This document shows, piece by piece, positions 15,286 through 23,986 of a DNA stretch of 38,343 nucleotides. Numbering within the stretch: the first letter of the stretch is position 1; every line of letters begins with the position of its first letter. Both the position numbers and the translations under genes were made by a program. Source of the DNA: Verrucomicrobiota bacterium (GTDB lineage Bacteria > Verrucomicrobiota > Verrucomicrobiia > Limisphaerales > DSYF01). The stretch lies in assembly GCA_025457615.1 (NCBI GenBank), contig JALOTZ010000042.1:1-38343 (forward strand). Reading direction: 5' to 3'. The notes under the pieces are model-generated. The model made no database searches. It saw only the letters and a list, made by a program, of their open reading frames with translations, and had not been told where the DNA came from.

Positions 15286-17553
15286 ATGAAACCCTCCGTT
15301 CCCCCTCGAAGTTGCGGCGCGCTCCTTGCGGCCCTGGTTTTGTTTGCCGGCATCTCCTCGCTGCCGGCCTACTTTAGCCCCGATTCCTTCTTTGACGTCT
15401 TTCTCGAGAGCAGTTCGGCGCCGCCCTACCCGCCCGCCAACGGCGTGGGGGTCAACCTCGGGGCGCCGGGGCTGCCGTTCACTCCCATCGCCTCCACCTC
15501 GTTGAAGCTCAACAGCGTCTCGGGTTCCCCAGCCACCGTGGTCAGCGGTTCGGATTCGGGAGGCGGTCCCGGCGACGCGGGCCTTTACTCCTTCTTCGAC
15601 ATCTTCCTGGAGAGTCCGATGACGATCTCGAGCTTCTTCGACATTTTCACCGAGATGTCCCTGCCGGGTGGCGCGCCTCTGCCCATCGCGGACACCCCGA
15701 CCGTGGTCTGGCATGCGGACTCGTTCTTTGACGTGTTCCTCGAGTGCGACATCCCGGGTCAGGGCCGGCAGGCGGTGAAGATGGAGTTCCGCATACCCAC
15801 CGGACAGACGGCGCAGTTTGCCGCGCCGCCGACGATCGGGAACAGCCAGCCCGGCGTGAACAGTTTCTTCGACGTCTTCCTGGAAGTTGCGCCTTTCGGA
15901 GGCCCCATCAATCCGCAGCTCCCCGTGGTCCGGGTCATCATGACCGGCAGCCTCGGCTGGCCGCAGCCTTGGACGGTGCCCGGCAACGTGACCAAGTTCC
16001 GGCAGAATCCCGATCCCAGCATTCGCGGCCTGGATGTGCTGGACAGTTGGCGCACCAACGAGGGACCCGCCACGCTGCTGGCGGATGATTTTATCTGCAC
16101 GCGCACCGGGCCGGTCACCGACATCCACATCTGGGGATCCTGGCTGAACGACCTGGTGGACCACTGGCCCACGTTCTGGGTGGGCATCTGGAGCGATGTG
16201 CCCCGCTCGAACAATATTCCCAGTCACCCCGGCGAATTGCTCTGGTCGCAGCAGTTCTCGCCCGGCGAATATCGGGCCAGTGTGCAGCAGACGGTGCCGC
16301 AAGAGTGGTTCCTGGACCCCAATGCGCCCCCCGCGATCATCGGCCAGGATCACCAGATCTGGAAATACGACTTCTTCCCGCGCAATCCGTTCCGGCAGTT
16401 GGGCTCGCCACAACTGCCCAAGGTCTATTGGTTGTCCGTGGTGACCAAGACCGCGCCGGGCCGGGTGTTTGGCTGGAAGACGACGCCGGATCACTACAAC
16501 GACTTCGCCGTGTACGCCCCCACCACGCTGACGTTCGGACCGGGCTACCCGATGCCGCAATCGCCGTGGCAGGTGATCGTGGATCCGCAGGGGCGCCAGC
16601 GGGAACTCTCGTTCATGCTCACCACGTCCCAGCGCTGGGCCTGCAACAAGGATTTCTGGAATCCGTGGCCTTACGCGTTGAACAATGTGCGGGTGGTCCT
16701 GCCGGGGCCATGGGGCATCAGCGGCAACTTCAACGGCGTCACCGGCGGTCCGCAGTTCAACACTTTCACCTGGGACTGGAATGCCACCGGTCAGACGCTG
16801 ATGGATTGGTCGGATGGCGTCGTGTCACAGGGTGAATGGGTCCACATCGGCTTCGAGGGGCCGGGTGAATTCCCGCCCTTCCTGAACTGGGGCTGGTGGA
16901 ATCCGTTCATGGGCAACTGGTGGGGCATGATCCCGCAGTTCAGCATCGGCTGGCAGGGCTTGCTGCTCCCGGCGCCGATCATCAACTTCACCAATATCCT
17001 GCCGATCGTGCCCAGTCCGACGAACAACCTGTTCCTCAGTGGCCTCACGATCGAGTACTACACCAACGCGATTCCCCTCGATTCACTGAACCGCACGACG
17101 ACGCGATCGCCCTTCCGCGTTGATACCGGCATTTCCATCCCATCGCCCATGGTCGCCGCCGGCGGGGACACCCAAGTGTCCGTGCCCGCACCGCCGCCCG
17201 AGGCGACGCATGCGGTGGTCATCCCGACCATCAGTCCGGTCAACGAACAGGGTCTGCCCAACCCAGAGTTCGCCAGCGTGGACTGGGCGATGGTCCCGCT
17301 CACGCAGGAGCTGCCGCCCACCCTGCCGGCGGCGCCCGTCCTGCAGGTTCCGCAGGTGGCGGCGGGCAACGTCACGCTCACCTGGACCGCCGAGCCTGGC
17401 GCCATCTACCGCGTCCAGACCCGGACCAGCCTGACAGGGGATATGTGGACGGACGTGGAGGGAGATGAGATTGCGGGTGACAGCACCGCGAGCAAGACCG
17501 TGAGTGTCAGCGGCCAGACCTCGTTCTATCGGGTCCTCGGTCTGACGCCATAA
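15286..17553 (+). CDS. Secreted DUF7901-type protein with five SFFDVFLE repeats
   Basis: 755 residues with a clear Sec signal peptide (LLAALVLFAGISSLPAYF). Residues 30-205 carry five copies of the octapeptide S-F-F-D-V/I-F-L/T-E at 34-41, 102-109, 116-123, 146-153 and 193-200, separated by Pro/Gly-rich linkers of uneven length. Residues about 235-455 match the DUF7901 pattern (LADDFICTRTGPVTDIHIWG, then VYWLSVVTKTAPGRVFGWKT). A Trp-rich region follows. The C-terminus (about 670-755) is a small beta domain ending SFYRVLGLTP, common on secreted Verrucomicrobiota proteins. It is probably exported and its function is unknown. The first in-frame ATG, at 15286, gives the signal peptide directly. 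Confidence 0.8.
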   Translation: MKPSVPPRSCGALLAALVLFAGISSLPAYFSPDSFFDVFLESSSAPPYPPANGVGVNLGAPGLPFTPIASTSLKLNSVSGSPATVVSGSDSGGGPGDAGLYSFFDIFLESPMTISSFFDIFTEMSLPGGAPLPIADTPTVVWHADSFFDVFLECDIPGQGRQAVKMEFRIPTGQTAQFAAPPTIGNSQPGVNSFFDVFLEVAPFGGPINPQLPVVRVIMTGSLGWPQPWTVPGNVTKFRQNPDPSIRGLDVLDSWRTNEGPATLLADDFICTRTGPVTDIHIWGSWLNDLVDHWPTFWVGIWSDVPRSNNIPSHPGELLWSQQFSPGEYRASVQQTVPQEWFLDPNAPPAIIGQDHQIWKYDFFPRNPFRQLGSPQLPKVYWLSVVTKTAPGRVFGWKTTPDHYNDFAVYAPTTLTFGPGYPMPQSPWQVIVDPQGRQRELSFMLTTSQRWACNKDFWNPWPYALNNVRVVLPGPWGISGNFNGVTGGPQFNTFTWDWNATGQTLMDWSDGVVSQGEWVHIGFEGPGEFPPFLNWGWWNPFMGNWWGMIPQFSIGWQGLLLPAPIINFTNILPIVPSPTNNLFLSGLTIEYYTNAIPLDSLNRTTTRSPFRVDTGISIPSPMVAAGGDTQVSVPAPPPEATHAVVIPTISPVNEQGLPNPEFASVDWAMVPLTQELPPTLPAAPVLQVPQVAAGNVTLTWTAEPGAIYRVQTRTSLTGDMWTDVEGDEIAGDSTASKTVSVSGQTSFYRVLGLTP

Positions 17554-17634
17554 TCTGAAGCCCGGCGAATCTTTCGGACTGCGCTCCGTGCCCGGGTGCT
17601 GAAACATCGGCGCCCGGGCCGGGAAGTATCAATG

Positions 17635-17666
17635 CAGGAATGCCCGCTGGAGCACGGGCATGCCTG
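17635..17666. repeat. REP-like palindrome
   Basis: caggaatgcccg (17635-17646) pairs with cgggcatgcctg (17655-17666) with one mismatch around an 8-nt loop. It shares gggcatgcct with the palindrome at 661-718. Confidence 0.6.
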
Positions 17667-17941
17667 TCCGCGGGAAACGGATCAGACACACCCACGCGGG
17701 GTGAATGTTCACGCTGCGTCCGTGCTCTGCGGCCCGCTCGCCAAGGCACACGGCCTCGTGGAAAGATCCTCGTTCCGACTGGACCTGCTCACGGCGCAGG
17801 AAACGCTCGCGCCTCCCCGCACCCACGCGTTCGGGCAACCTCCCCGGGGGAGGGGGTGAGGGCGAACCCCGGTTCAGGGGGAGCCTGTACGACCCGGAGA
17901 TCGCGCATCGGGACCATGAACCTGGTAGATGACATGAAGAA

Positions 17942-17979
17942 GCTGGCAGGCGCCCTTCAAAGAAGAACACACTGCCAGC
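17942..17979 (+). promoter_or_regulatory. Hairpin just before the transposase start
   Basis: gctggcag (17942-17949) and ctgccagc (17972-17979) form a perfect 8-bp stem ending 3 nt before the ATG. It could hide the start and limit translation, or be part of the element's non-coding RNA. Confidence 0.45.
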
Positions 17980-17982
17980 GAT

Positions 17983-19083
17983 ATGATTAACTACATCCTA
18001 AGAAAGCCCCCAACCCATTCCCCAAGTCAAACCAAACGTTACGGCGTGGTCAAACTGACGCAGGACGTGCATGCGCACTTCTACGTGAGTTGCCTGCAGG
18101 AGGAAGGCCAGCCGCCCAAGGCGCCGCGCAAGCTGGATCCCCAAGCCCATCTGGAGTGGGTGGCCCAACTGGTGGCTCGCTCGGAAAAGGTTTACAGCTG
18201 TTACGAAGCCGGGCCGACGGGCTTTGCCCTGCATCGCCAACTGACGGAGCTGGGCGTGGAGAACATTGTGGTGGCCCCGACGTGTCTGGATGAGCAAGGC
18301 AGACGGGTCAACAATGACAAGACCGACACCCTACAACTGGCCGGACGTCTGGACCGGTATGTGGCGGGCAATAAGAGGATGTTCAGCGTGGTGCGCGTAC
18401 CCACGCTGGAACAAGAGCAAAGGCGGGCCTGGACTCGTCAACGCAAGCAACTTCAGGCGCAGCGGTTGAGCCTGGCTTCCCAAGGGCGATCCTTGGTGCT
18501 GACCCAGGGGGTGGCCATCGATAACCTGTGGTGGCAGGAAAGCCGATGGAAGCGGCATCTGGGCCGTTTGGCCTCGTGGCTGATGGAGCATCTGGAGGTC
18601 TTCCGCAAGGTCATACTGGTGTTGGATGAGCAGATCGAACAGATCGATAAGAAGATCCAGGCCCAACGCAAGGCCCGGGCGCAATCCAAACCCAAATACG
18701 CCGGGGACAACAGCCTTGAGGTCATTGAAGCGGAGGTGGGCGACTGGAACCGCTTTGGCTCCTGGCGCAAAGCGGGCAGTTATTGCGGCCTGACGGGCGG
18801 GGTGAGCGCCTCCGGCCAATCGCATTGCGAGCTGAGCATCACCAAGCGGGGCAACCGCCGGCTGCGAACAGCCTTGATCGAGATGGCCTGGCGGCTGGCG
18901 CTGCACCAGCCCGATTACTGGCTGACCAAGAAGTGGGCGCCCATTCTGAACCCGAAAGCCAAGGCGCACCGGCGCAGCCGCAAAAAGGCGATCGTGGCCT
19001 ACGCGCGAGCGCTCTTTGTGGACCTGTGGAAATGGAAGACCGGCCGCATCACAGTTGAACAGTTGGGCTGGCAGATGTGTTAG
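17983..19083 (+). CDS. IS110-family DEDD transposase
   Basis: 366 residues. The RuvC-like DEDD catalytic set is visible as D28 (KLTQDVH), E75 (YEAGPTG), and D112/D115 (NNDKTD). A coiled-coil spacer covers about 200-235. The C-terminal Tnp domain has GGVSASGQS (about 272-280), holding the likely serine nucleophile, followed by SITKRGNRRLRTALIEMAWR (shown at the 20-residue limit). Known IS110 recombinases use a bridge RNA made from the element's own non-coding end to choose donor and target. The ATG at 17983 directly follows a hairpin. The reading frame is intact and near full length for this subfamily, so the element may be active. Confidence 0.9.
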   Translation: MINYILRKPPTHSPSQTKRYGVVKLTQDVHAHFYVSCLQEEGQPPKAPRKLDPQAHLEWVAQLVARSEKVYSCYEAGPTGFALHRQLTELGVENIVVAPTCLDEQGRRVNNDKTDTLQLAGRLDRYVAGNKRMFSVVRVPTLEQEQRRAWTRQRKQLQAQRLSLASQGRSLVLTQGVAIDNLWWQESRWKRHLGRLASWLMEHLEVFRKVILVLDEQIEQIDKKIQAQRKARAQSKPKYAGDNSLEVIEAEVGDWNRFGSWRKAGSYCGLTGGVSASGQSHCELSITKRGNRRLRTALIEMAWRLALHQPDYWLTKKWAPILNPKAKAHRRSRKKAIVAYARALFVDLWKWKTGRITVEQLGWQMC

Positions 19084-19130
19084 CCCGACCCGGAGAAAGA
19101 AAGCGAAGTGTTAGCGGGATGAAAACGATT

Positions 19131-19317
19131 TTGGAAAACGGCGCGCGACCCGTAAGCGCCCTTGGGCGGCTTTCCGCAGGGAGAGCGGTCCGGTTGGTAG
19201 ATTGGGCGCGCTCGTTTTCCAGCCTGACGATACGGAAAAGTCATAATGGGCTGAGGCCAATGCGCTCTGACCCGGATAGCAGGTTGTGCCAGGAGCTGAG
19301 CGGCTCCTCGATAGCAC
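19131..19317 (+). ncRNA. Candidate bridge RNA of the IS110 element
   Basis: A long-range stem pairs ggaaaac and gcgcgc (19133-19139, 19141-19146) with gcgcgc and gttttcc (19206-19211, 19214-19220). It encloses a hairpin cgccc-tt-gggcg (19157-19168) and a looser ccgc/gcgg pair. A second domain has aggagc/gctcct (19291-19296 with 19303-19308) capped outside by gtgc/gcac (19286-19289 with 19314-19317). Stem-loops with large internal loops are what known bridge RNAs look like. The boundaries are guesses. Confidence 0.4.
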
Positions 19318-19392
19318 GCGGCTGGAAAAACGTTCACCAAGAAGAGAACCCCTTGAACGGGGCCCCCTCGGCCATTCATCCCCCAAACCCCG

Positions 19393-19418
19393 GCGAGCAG
19401 AACCCTTCGGGCTCGCCT
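19393..19418. repeat. Hairpin ggcgag/ctcgcc
   Basis: A 6-bp stem, ggcgag (19393-19398) with ctcgcc (19413-19418), enclosing cccttcggg. It lies between the element and lpxD, with no T-run. Confidence 0.4.
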
Positions 19419-19504
19419 GAATTCATTGCCGTATCCCCGGCTGTGCGTCTCACAGACAATAAAACAATAAAACAGTAATCAAACAACGCTTGACAGTTCT
19501 CATA

Positions 19505-19540
19505 GCAGGGCGCCGGGCCGCGCGCAGCGCGGCCCTCTGC
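19505..19540 (-). terminator. Strong hairpin just after lpxD
   Basis: gggccgcgc (19515-19523) pairs perfectly with gcgcggccc (19527-19535) around a 3-nt loop, extended by gcag/ctgc outside. It begins 12 nt past the lpxD stop. There is no clear U-tract, so it may be a stability hairpin more than an intrinsic terminator. Confidence 0.45.
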
Positions 19541-19551
19541 CTTCCCACGGT

Positions 19552-20595
19552 TCATGGGGAGGTCTTCCCAAGCACCGCCGACGCCTCCGACTGCTTGACC
19601 CGCGCTTCGAGGGTTCGGAGGGTGCGGCGTAATTCGGGCAGGCGCTTGATCAGGGAATAGGCCTCCACCGCCTGGCTCATTTCAAAGGCCGGATACCCGA
19701 ACACCCGTTCGCCGTCGGGAATGTTCTGGCTGACGCCGGCCTTGGCCGCCACGGTCACGTGGTTGCCAATCTCGAGGTGTCCGGCGATGCCCGCCTGGCC
19801 CGCGAAGATGCAGTGATGTCCGATGCGTGTGGATCCGGCAATGCCGGTCTGGGCCACAATCAGGCAATGCGCCCCGATGCGCACCCCGTGTCCAACGATC
19901 ACCTGGCTGCCGATCTTCGAGCCCTGCCCGACCACGGTGTCCTGCAGGCTGCCGCGCTCGACGCCGGAACTGGCACCCAGTTCCACGTCGTCCTCGATGA
20001 TGGCCCGTGCGATGTGCGGGATCTTGTGGTGGACGCCGTTCTCGGTCGCAAACCCGAGTCCGTCATGCCCGATGGTGGTGTTGGCGTGAACGATGACCCG
20101 GTTTCCCAACCGGCAATGCTCGTAAATCACCACGTTGGGGTGCAAAACACAACCATCCCCAATCTCCGTGCCCGGACCGATCACGACGCCGGGGTAAAGC
20201 ACACAGTTGCGTCCGATCCTCACGTGTTCCCGGATGCTCACCCGCTCCTGGACACTGGTCCCCTCGCCGAGGGTGGCGGTCGGATCGATGGCGGCCTGCG
20301 GGCTGATGCCGGTGCGGGGGTGGCGTCGGTGTCCGTGCAGCAGCACCAGGGCCTGGGTGAAGGCGTAGTAAGGGTTTTTCACCACGATCTGGACGGCGCG
20401 GGTCTCCATGGCCTCGGGCACAAACACGGCGGCGGCCTGGGTCTGCTGGATCAGCGAGGCGTAGCGGGGATTGGCCACGAAGCTGACGTGCCCCGGCCCG
20501 GCCAGTTCGAGGGTGGCGCCTCCGTGAATGGGGACTTTGCCCTCCCCGACCAAGGTTCCACCGGTATGTTGAGCAAGTTCCTGAGTGGTCTTCAT
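19552..20595 (-). CDS. lpxD: UDP-3-O-acylglucosamine N-acyltransferase
   Basis: 347 residues, the normal length for LpxD, the third enzyme of lipid A synthesis; it adds the N-linked hydroxyacyl chain to UDP-glucosamine in the cytoplasm. The N-terminal uridine-binding domain (MKTTQELAQHTGGTL) is followed by a long left-handed beta helix of hexapeptide repeats, with GHDGLGFA and QVIVGHGVRIGAHC. The likely catalytic His is about residue 236 in VGHG. Small departures from the Proteobacterial consensus (GHDGLGFA for GADGFGFA) are probably lineage-typical. The ATG at 20595 is preferred over an upstream in-frame start that adds 17 unlike residues. It is divergent from rseP. Confidence 0.93.
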   Translation of the reverse strand: MKTTQELAQHTGGTLVGEGKVPIHGGATLELAGPGHVSFVANPRYASLIQQTQAAAVFVPEAMETRAVQIVVKNPYYAFTQALVLLHGHRRHPRTGISPQAAIDPTATLGEGTSVQERVSIREHVRIGRNCVLYPGVVIGPGTEIGDGCVLHPNVVIYEHCRLGNRVIVHANTTIGHDGLGFATENGVHHKIPHIARAIIEDDVELGASSGVERGSLQDTVVGQGSKIGSQVIVGHGVRIGAHCLIVAQTGIAGSTRIGHHCIFAGQAGIAGHLEIGNHVTVAAKAGVSQNIPDGERVFGYPAFEMSQAVEAYSLIKRLPELRRTLRTLEARVKQSEASAVLGKTSP

Positions 20596-20688
20596 GATGA
20601 ATGCCTGAAAAACCCGGAGACTGGGCTGCAACGGACGGTAAATCAAGCGTCTGCGCTCGCCGTTTCGCCGTGCGCGGGCAATCCCCTG

Positions 20689-20716
20689 TTGCGGGGGGCG
20701 CGGGGACTGCTATACT
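20689..20716 (+). promoter_or_regulatory. Candidate promoter for rseP-ispG
   Basis: TTGCGG (20689-20694), a 16-nt spacer, and TATACT (20711-20716), 39 nt before the rseP ATG. It lies in the 159-nt lpxD-rseP divergent gap. Confidence 0.5.
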
Positions 20717-20754
20717 GCGGCCCGCCCCAGCGATGGGGCTGATTCATTTACGCA

Positions 20755-22173
20755 ATGTCCGTTCTAAAGATCATTTTCATCATTCTGGAGGTGGTGTTGC
20801 TGTTCAACCTCCTCATTTTCGTGCATGAGCTCGGACACTTCCTGGCGGCGCGGTGGCGCGGGCTTCGGATCGACCGGTTTGCCATCTGGTTCGGGAAGCC
20901 GATCTGGAGCACGCGGATCAACGGGGTTGAATATGCCCTCGGGTGGATCCCGGCAGGCGGGTATGTGGCGCTGCCGCAGATGGCGACCATGGAGGCCATC
21001 GAAGGCAAGACCGAGAGCAGCGATGAACCGCTCCCGCCGGTGTCGGCCACGGACAAGATCATCGTGGCCTTTGCCGGGCCCCTGTTCAGCTTCCTGCTGG
21101 CGCTGGTCTTTGCGGTGGTGGTGATGACGGTCGGACGTCCGGTCAGCGAGAGTGAAGTGACAACGGTGATTGGTTACGTGGTGGAGGGCGGCCCGGCCGA
21201 CCAGGCAGGATTGAAGGCGGGTGACCGGATTCTCGAGGTGGACCACAAGCCCGTGAAGAAATTTGGGGGCATGACCGACAGCATCACCTGGGCGGTGGTG
21301 CGCAGCGAAGGGGAAACGGTCCAGGTCAAGGTGGAGCGGGATGGGGAAACCCTCGAGTTCTTTCCCCGCCCCACCAGGGAGGAAACCCGCTTCTGGCAGC
21401 GCAAGGGATTGCGCCAGATCCAACTCGCGCCGGCCATGTCCGCCAAAGTGGCCGAACTCTACGAGAATGGACCGGCCGAACGCGCGGGCATTCAGACCGG
21501 CGATCTCATCACGGCCATCCATGGGAAGCCGATCCATCACTATGTCGCCGTGGCGGATCACATCGAAGCGCATCCGGAGGAGCCTGTGGTGCTGACGATT
21601 GAGCGGACTGGCCGCCCCTTCGAGGTGACGGTCAAGCCGGAACGACCCGTGGAGCCGGCGGATTCCACGCCCAAGATCGGGATTGTGTGGGACGGCCGCG
21701 GCCAGGTGGCACTGATCTACCCGGGAGCCATCGAGCAGGTGCGGGACAGCGTACGCGCCATGATCGAGACGTTCGGGGCGCTGCTGGATCGCGGTTCCGA
21801 GATCTCGGCGCAACACCTCGGGGGCGCCGTCAAGATCATGGAAGTGTATTACCGGCTGTTTGACTCCGAGGAGGGTTGGCGACTGGCCATCTGGTTCAGC
21901 GTGCTCCTGAACGTGAACCTGGCCGTGCTCAATCTGCTGCCCATCCCGGTGCTCGACGGCGGTCACATCCTGCTGGCGATCCTGGAAGGTATCCGGCGCA
22001 AGCCCATCAGTCATCGCACGGGCAACATCATCCAGACCGCCTGCGCCGTGGTGCTGATCGGCTTCATGCTCTACATCGCCGTGTTTGACGTGCAGGAGCT
22101 GCCTTGGAAACGAGCCAAGGAGGATGCGCCGCCGGAAATCCGGTTCGCTCCCCCGTCAGCCGAGGCCCACTGA
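20755..22173 (+). CDS. rseP: Site-2 (M50B) zinc metalloprotease
   Basis: 472 residues. An intramembrane protease that, in characterised bacteria, cuts anti-sigma factors and signal peptide remnants inside the inner membrane. The first membrane helix contains the zinc site H24-E25-x2-H28. Two PDZ domains follow (about 125-200 and 225-300, with GGPADQAGLKAGDRI and NGPAERAGIQTGDLI). The third zinc ligand region NLLPIPVLDGGH has D401, and the last membrane helix is near the C-terminus. It is transcribed with ispG, whose start is 1 nt beyond the rseP stop. lpxD on the other strand makes this an envelope-biogenesis neighbourhood. It has two PDZ domains like E. coli RseP. Confidence 0.94.
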   Translation: MSVLKIIFIILEVVLLFNLLIFVHELGHFLAARWRGLRIDRFAIWFGKPIWSTRINGVEYALGWIPAGGYVALPQMATMEAIEGKTESSDEPLPPVSATDKIIVAFAGPLFSFLLALVFAVVVMTVGRPVSESEVTTVIGYVVEGGPADQAGLKAGDRILEVDHKPVKKFGGMTDSITWAVVRSEGETVQVKVERDGETLEFFPRPTREETRFWQRKGLRQIQLAPAMSAKVAELYENGPAERAGIQTGDLITAIHGKPIHHYVAVADHIEAHPEEPVVLTIERTGRPFEVTVKPERPVEPADSTPKIGIVWDGRGQVALIYPGAIEQVRDSVRAMIETFGALLDRGSEISAQHLGGAVKIMEVYYRLFDSEEGWRLAIWFSVLLNVNLAVLNLLPIPVLDGGHILLAILEGIRRKPISHRTGNIIQTACAVVLIGFMLYIAVFDVQELPWKRAKEDAPPEIRFAPPSAEAH

Positions 22174-22174
22174 C

Positions 22175-23971
22175 ATGCAGTATTGCTCCAGCCCCTACAT
22201 CCATGCGCGGCGCCGGTCGCGTGCCGTGGTGGTGGGCGACCCCGCCCGCGGCGGCGTGATCATCGGCGGCGATCATCCCGTGGTCGTGCAATCCATGCTG
22301 ACCTGCGACACCATGGACACGGCCGCCTGTGTGCGGGACACCCTCGCCTTGGTGGCGGTGGGATGCCAGATGGTCCGCATCACCGCCCCGACGGTGAGGG
22401 ACGCCGCCAACCTCGAGCACATCGTCCGCGCGCTGCGGGATCAGGGTTGCCGGGTGCCGATTGTCGCGGACATCCATTTCAAGCCCGAAGCAGCCATCGA
22501 AGCCGTCAAGTGGGTGGAGAAGATCCGGGTCAATCCAGGGAACTACGCCGACCGGAAAAAGTTTGCGGTGAAGGAGTACACGGACGAAGCCTACGCGGCG
22601 GAAGTCCAGCGTATGGCGGAGGCCTTCACTCCGTTGGTGCTGGAGTGCAAACGCCTTCACCGGGCCCTGCGCATCGGCACCAACCACGGCTCGCTCAGCG
22701 ACCGCATCCTAAACCGGTTCGGCGACACCCCGCTGGGCATGGTGGAAAGCGCGCTCGAGTTCGCGCGGGTCTGCCGTCAGCACGATTATCACAACTTCGT
22801 CTTCTCGATGAAGGCGTCGAACCCGAAGGTCATGATCGAATGTTACCGGTTACTGGTGGCGACGCTGGATAGCCTGGGTCCGGACTGGAACTATCCCATT
22901 CACCTGGGGGTGACCGAGGCGGGGGAGGGCGAGGATGGACGCATCAAGAGCGCGATTGGCATCGGGTCGCTGCTGTGCGACGGCCTGGGCGACACCATCC
23001 GGGTTTCGCTCACCGAGGATTCGCCGCACGAGATTCCGGTGTGCCGGGATCTCCTGGCACAAGTGCCGGTGCTGACGAATGCAGGAGGCAGATGGCAGCA
23101 GGTAGAATCGGACTGGCCGTTTGATCCGTTCAGCTACGCGCGGCGGATGACGCCGGAGATCGAGCTGAGTCCGCAGGTCAAGTGTGGGGGCGAACAGTTG
23201 ATCCGCGTGGTGGTGACGGAGTCCACTTGGGAGAAGGTGGTGGCGAAAATCCGGCCCAAGGACGATGTGCGGCCGGAGGCGGTGTACGAGCACTTGCACG
23301 TGGCCGAGCTGGATCCAGCCGGGGATTTCGAGATCCACGGCGACACCCAGCTGGTCACAGTGAAGGACGGCGTGGCGTTGCCGCCCATCGCCGCATTCCG
23401 CCTGCTGACCGCCCGTCTGAAGCGAATGGGCCGAACCAACCCCATCCTGCTCAAGGACTGCCTCAGCTGCGAGCCGGTTCCCCTGGAGCCGAAGATCGCC
23501 CTGCTGCGGGCGGCCGCGGTGATCGGCACCTTGTTGGCGGATGGGATCGGGGACGCCATTCTGGTGCGGGGCGAAAGGGGGGCGGGACAATCCCTGCGCC
23601 TGGCCTACAACGTTCTGCAGGCCGCCGGCTGCCGCTCGTTCAAGACCGACTACGTCGCCTGCCCGAGCTGCGGCCGCACGCTGTTCAATCTTCAGACCGT
23701 GACCGCGCGGATCAAGGCCCGCACGGAACATCTCAAGGGCGTGAAAATCGCCATCATGGGGTGCATTGTGAACGGGCCGGGCGAGATGGCGGACGCGGAC
23801 TTCGGCTACGTCGGGGGTGCCCCGAGCAAGATCAATCTCTATGTGGGCAAGACTCCGGTGAAGTTCAACATTCCGGAAGCGGAAGCCGTGGACCGGTTGG
23901 TGGATCTCATCAAGGAGCATGGGAAATGGGTGGATCCGGAGCCGGCGGGCGGAACCACGTTGCCGGCCTGA
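22175..23971 (+). CDS. ispG: 4-hydroxy-3-methylbut-2-en-1-yl diphosphate synthase, long form
   Basis: 598 residues. IspG (GcpE) is a [4Fe-4S] enzyme that converts MEcPP to HMBPP in the MEP isoprenoid pathway. The N-terminal TIM barrel (VVVQSMLTCDTMDTAACV) is followed by the long central insertion typical of plant, chlamydial and Bacteroidetes IspG, and then the iron-sulfur domain. The cluster cysteines are C496 and C499 (CPSCGRT) and C530 (MGCIVNGPGE). Proteobacterial IspG is only about 370 residues, so the length supports a PVC or Bacteroidetes-like host. The start at 22175 sits directly after the rseP stop, so expression is coupled to it. Confidence 0.95.
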   Translation: MQYCSSPYIHARRRSRAVVVGDPARGGVIIGGDHPVVVQSMLTCDTMDTAACVRDTLALVAVGCQMVRITAPTVRDAANLEHIVRALRDQGCRVPIVADIHFKPEAAIEAVKWVEKIRVNPGNYADRKKFAVKEYTDEAYAAEVQRMAEAFTPLVLECKRLHRALRIGTNHGSLSDRILNRFGDTPLGMVESALEFARVCRQHDYHNFVFSMKASNPKVMIECYRLLVATLDSLGPDWNYPIHLGVTEAGEGEDGRIKSAIGIGSLLCDGLGDTIRVSLTEDSPHEIPVCRDLLAQVPVLTNAGGRWQQVESDWPFDPFSYARRMTPEIELSPQVKCGGEQLIRVVVTESTWEKVVAKIRPKDDVRPEAVYEHLHVAELDPAGDFEIHGDTQLVTVKDGVALPPIAAFRLLTARLKRMGRTNPILLKDCLSCEPVPLEPKIALLRAAAVIGTLLADGIGDAILVRGERGAGQSLRLAYNVLQAAGCRSFKTDYVACPSCGRTLFNLQTVTARIKARTEHLKGVKIAIMGCIVNGPGEMADADFGYVGGAPSKINLYVGKTPVKFNIPEAEAVDRLVDLIKEHGKWVDPEPAGGTTLPA

Positions 23972-23986
23972 AGCCAGCGTCTCCGA

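Larger units (their letters stand above)
17554..17982. other. Intergenic region upstream of the IS110 transposase
   Basis: No gene is supported. It holds a weak hairpin after the stop (gcccggg 17590-17596 with cccgggc 17613-17619), a REP-like palindrome (17635-17666), a second repeat-like phrase (cctccccgggggaggggg near 17840), and, near its end, the left flank of the insertion element. Confidence 0.55.
17923..19340 (+). mobile_element. IS110-family insertion sequence (ends approximate)
   Basis: Defined by the DEDD transposase at 17983 and structured non-coding DNA on its 3' side. IS110 elements lack the usual terminal inverted repeats and target duplications, so the exact ends cannot be read from one copy. 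The limits given are the outermost structures that seem to belong to the element. It sits between the secreted-protein gene and lpxD and disrupts neither. Confidence 0.6.

Noticed and set aside
19393-19540. Hairpins before lpxD as a riboswitch
   Set aside because: They lie downstream of lpxD, not in a 5' leader, and match no riboswitch I know.
20764-22014. 416-codon open frame on the minus strand
   Set aside because: It is antisense to rseP, with His/Arg-rich composition and no domain.
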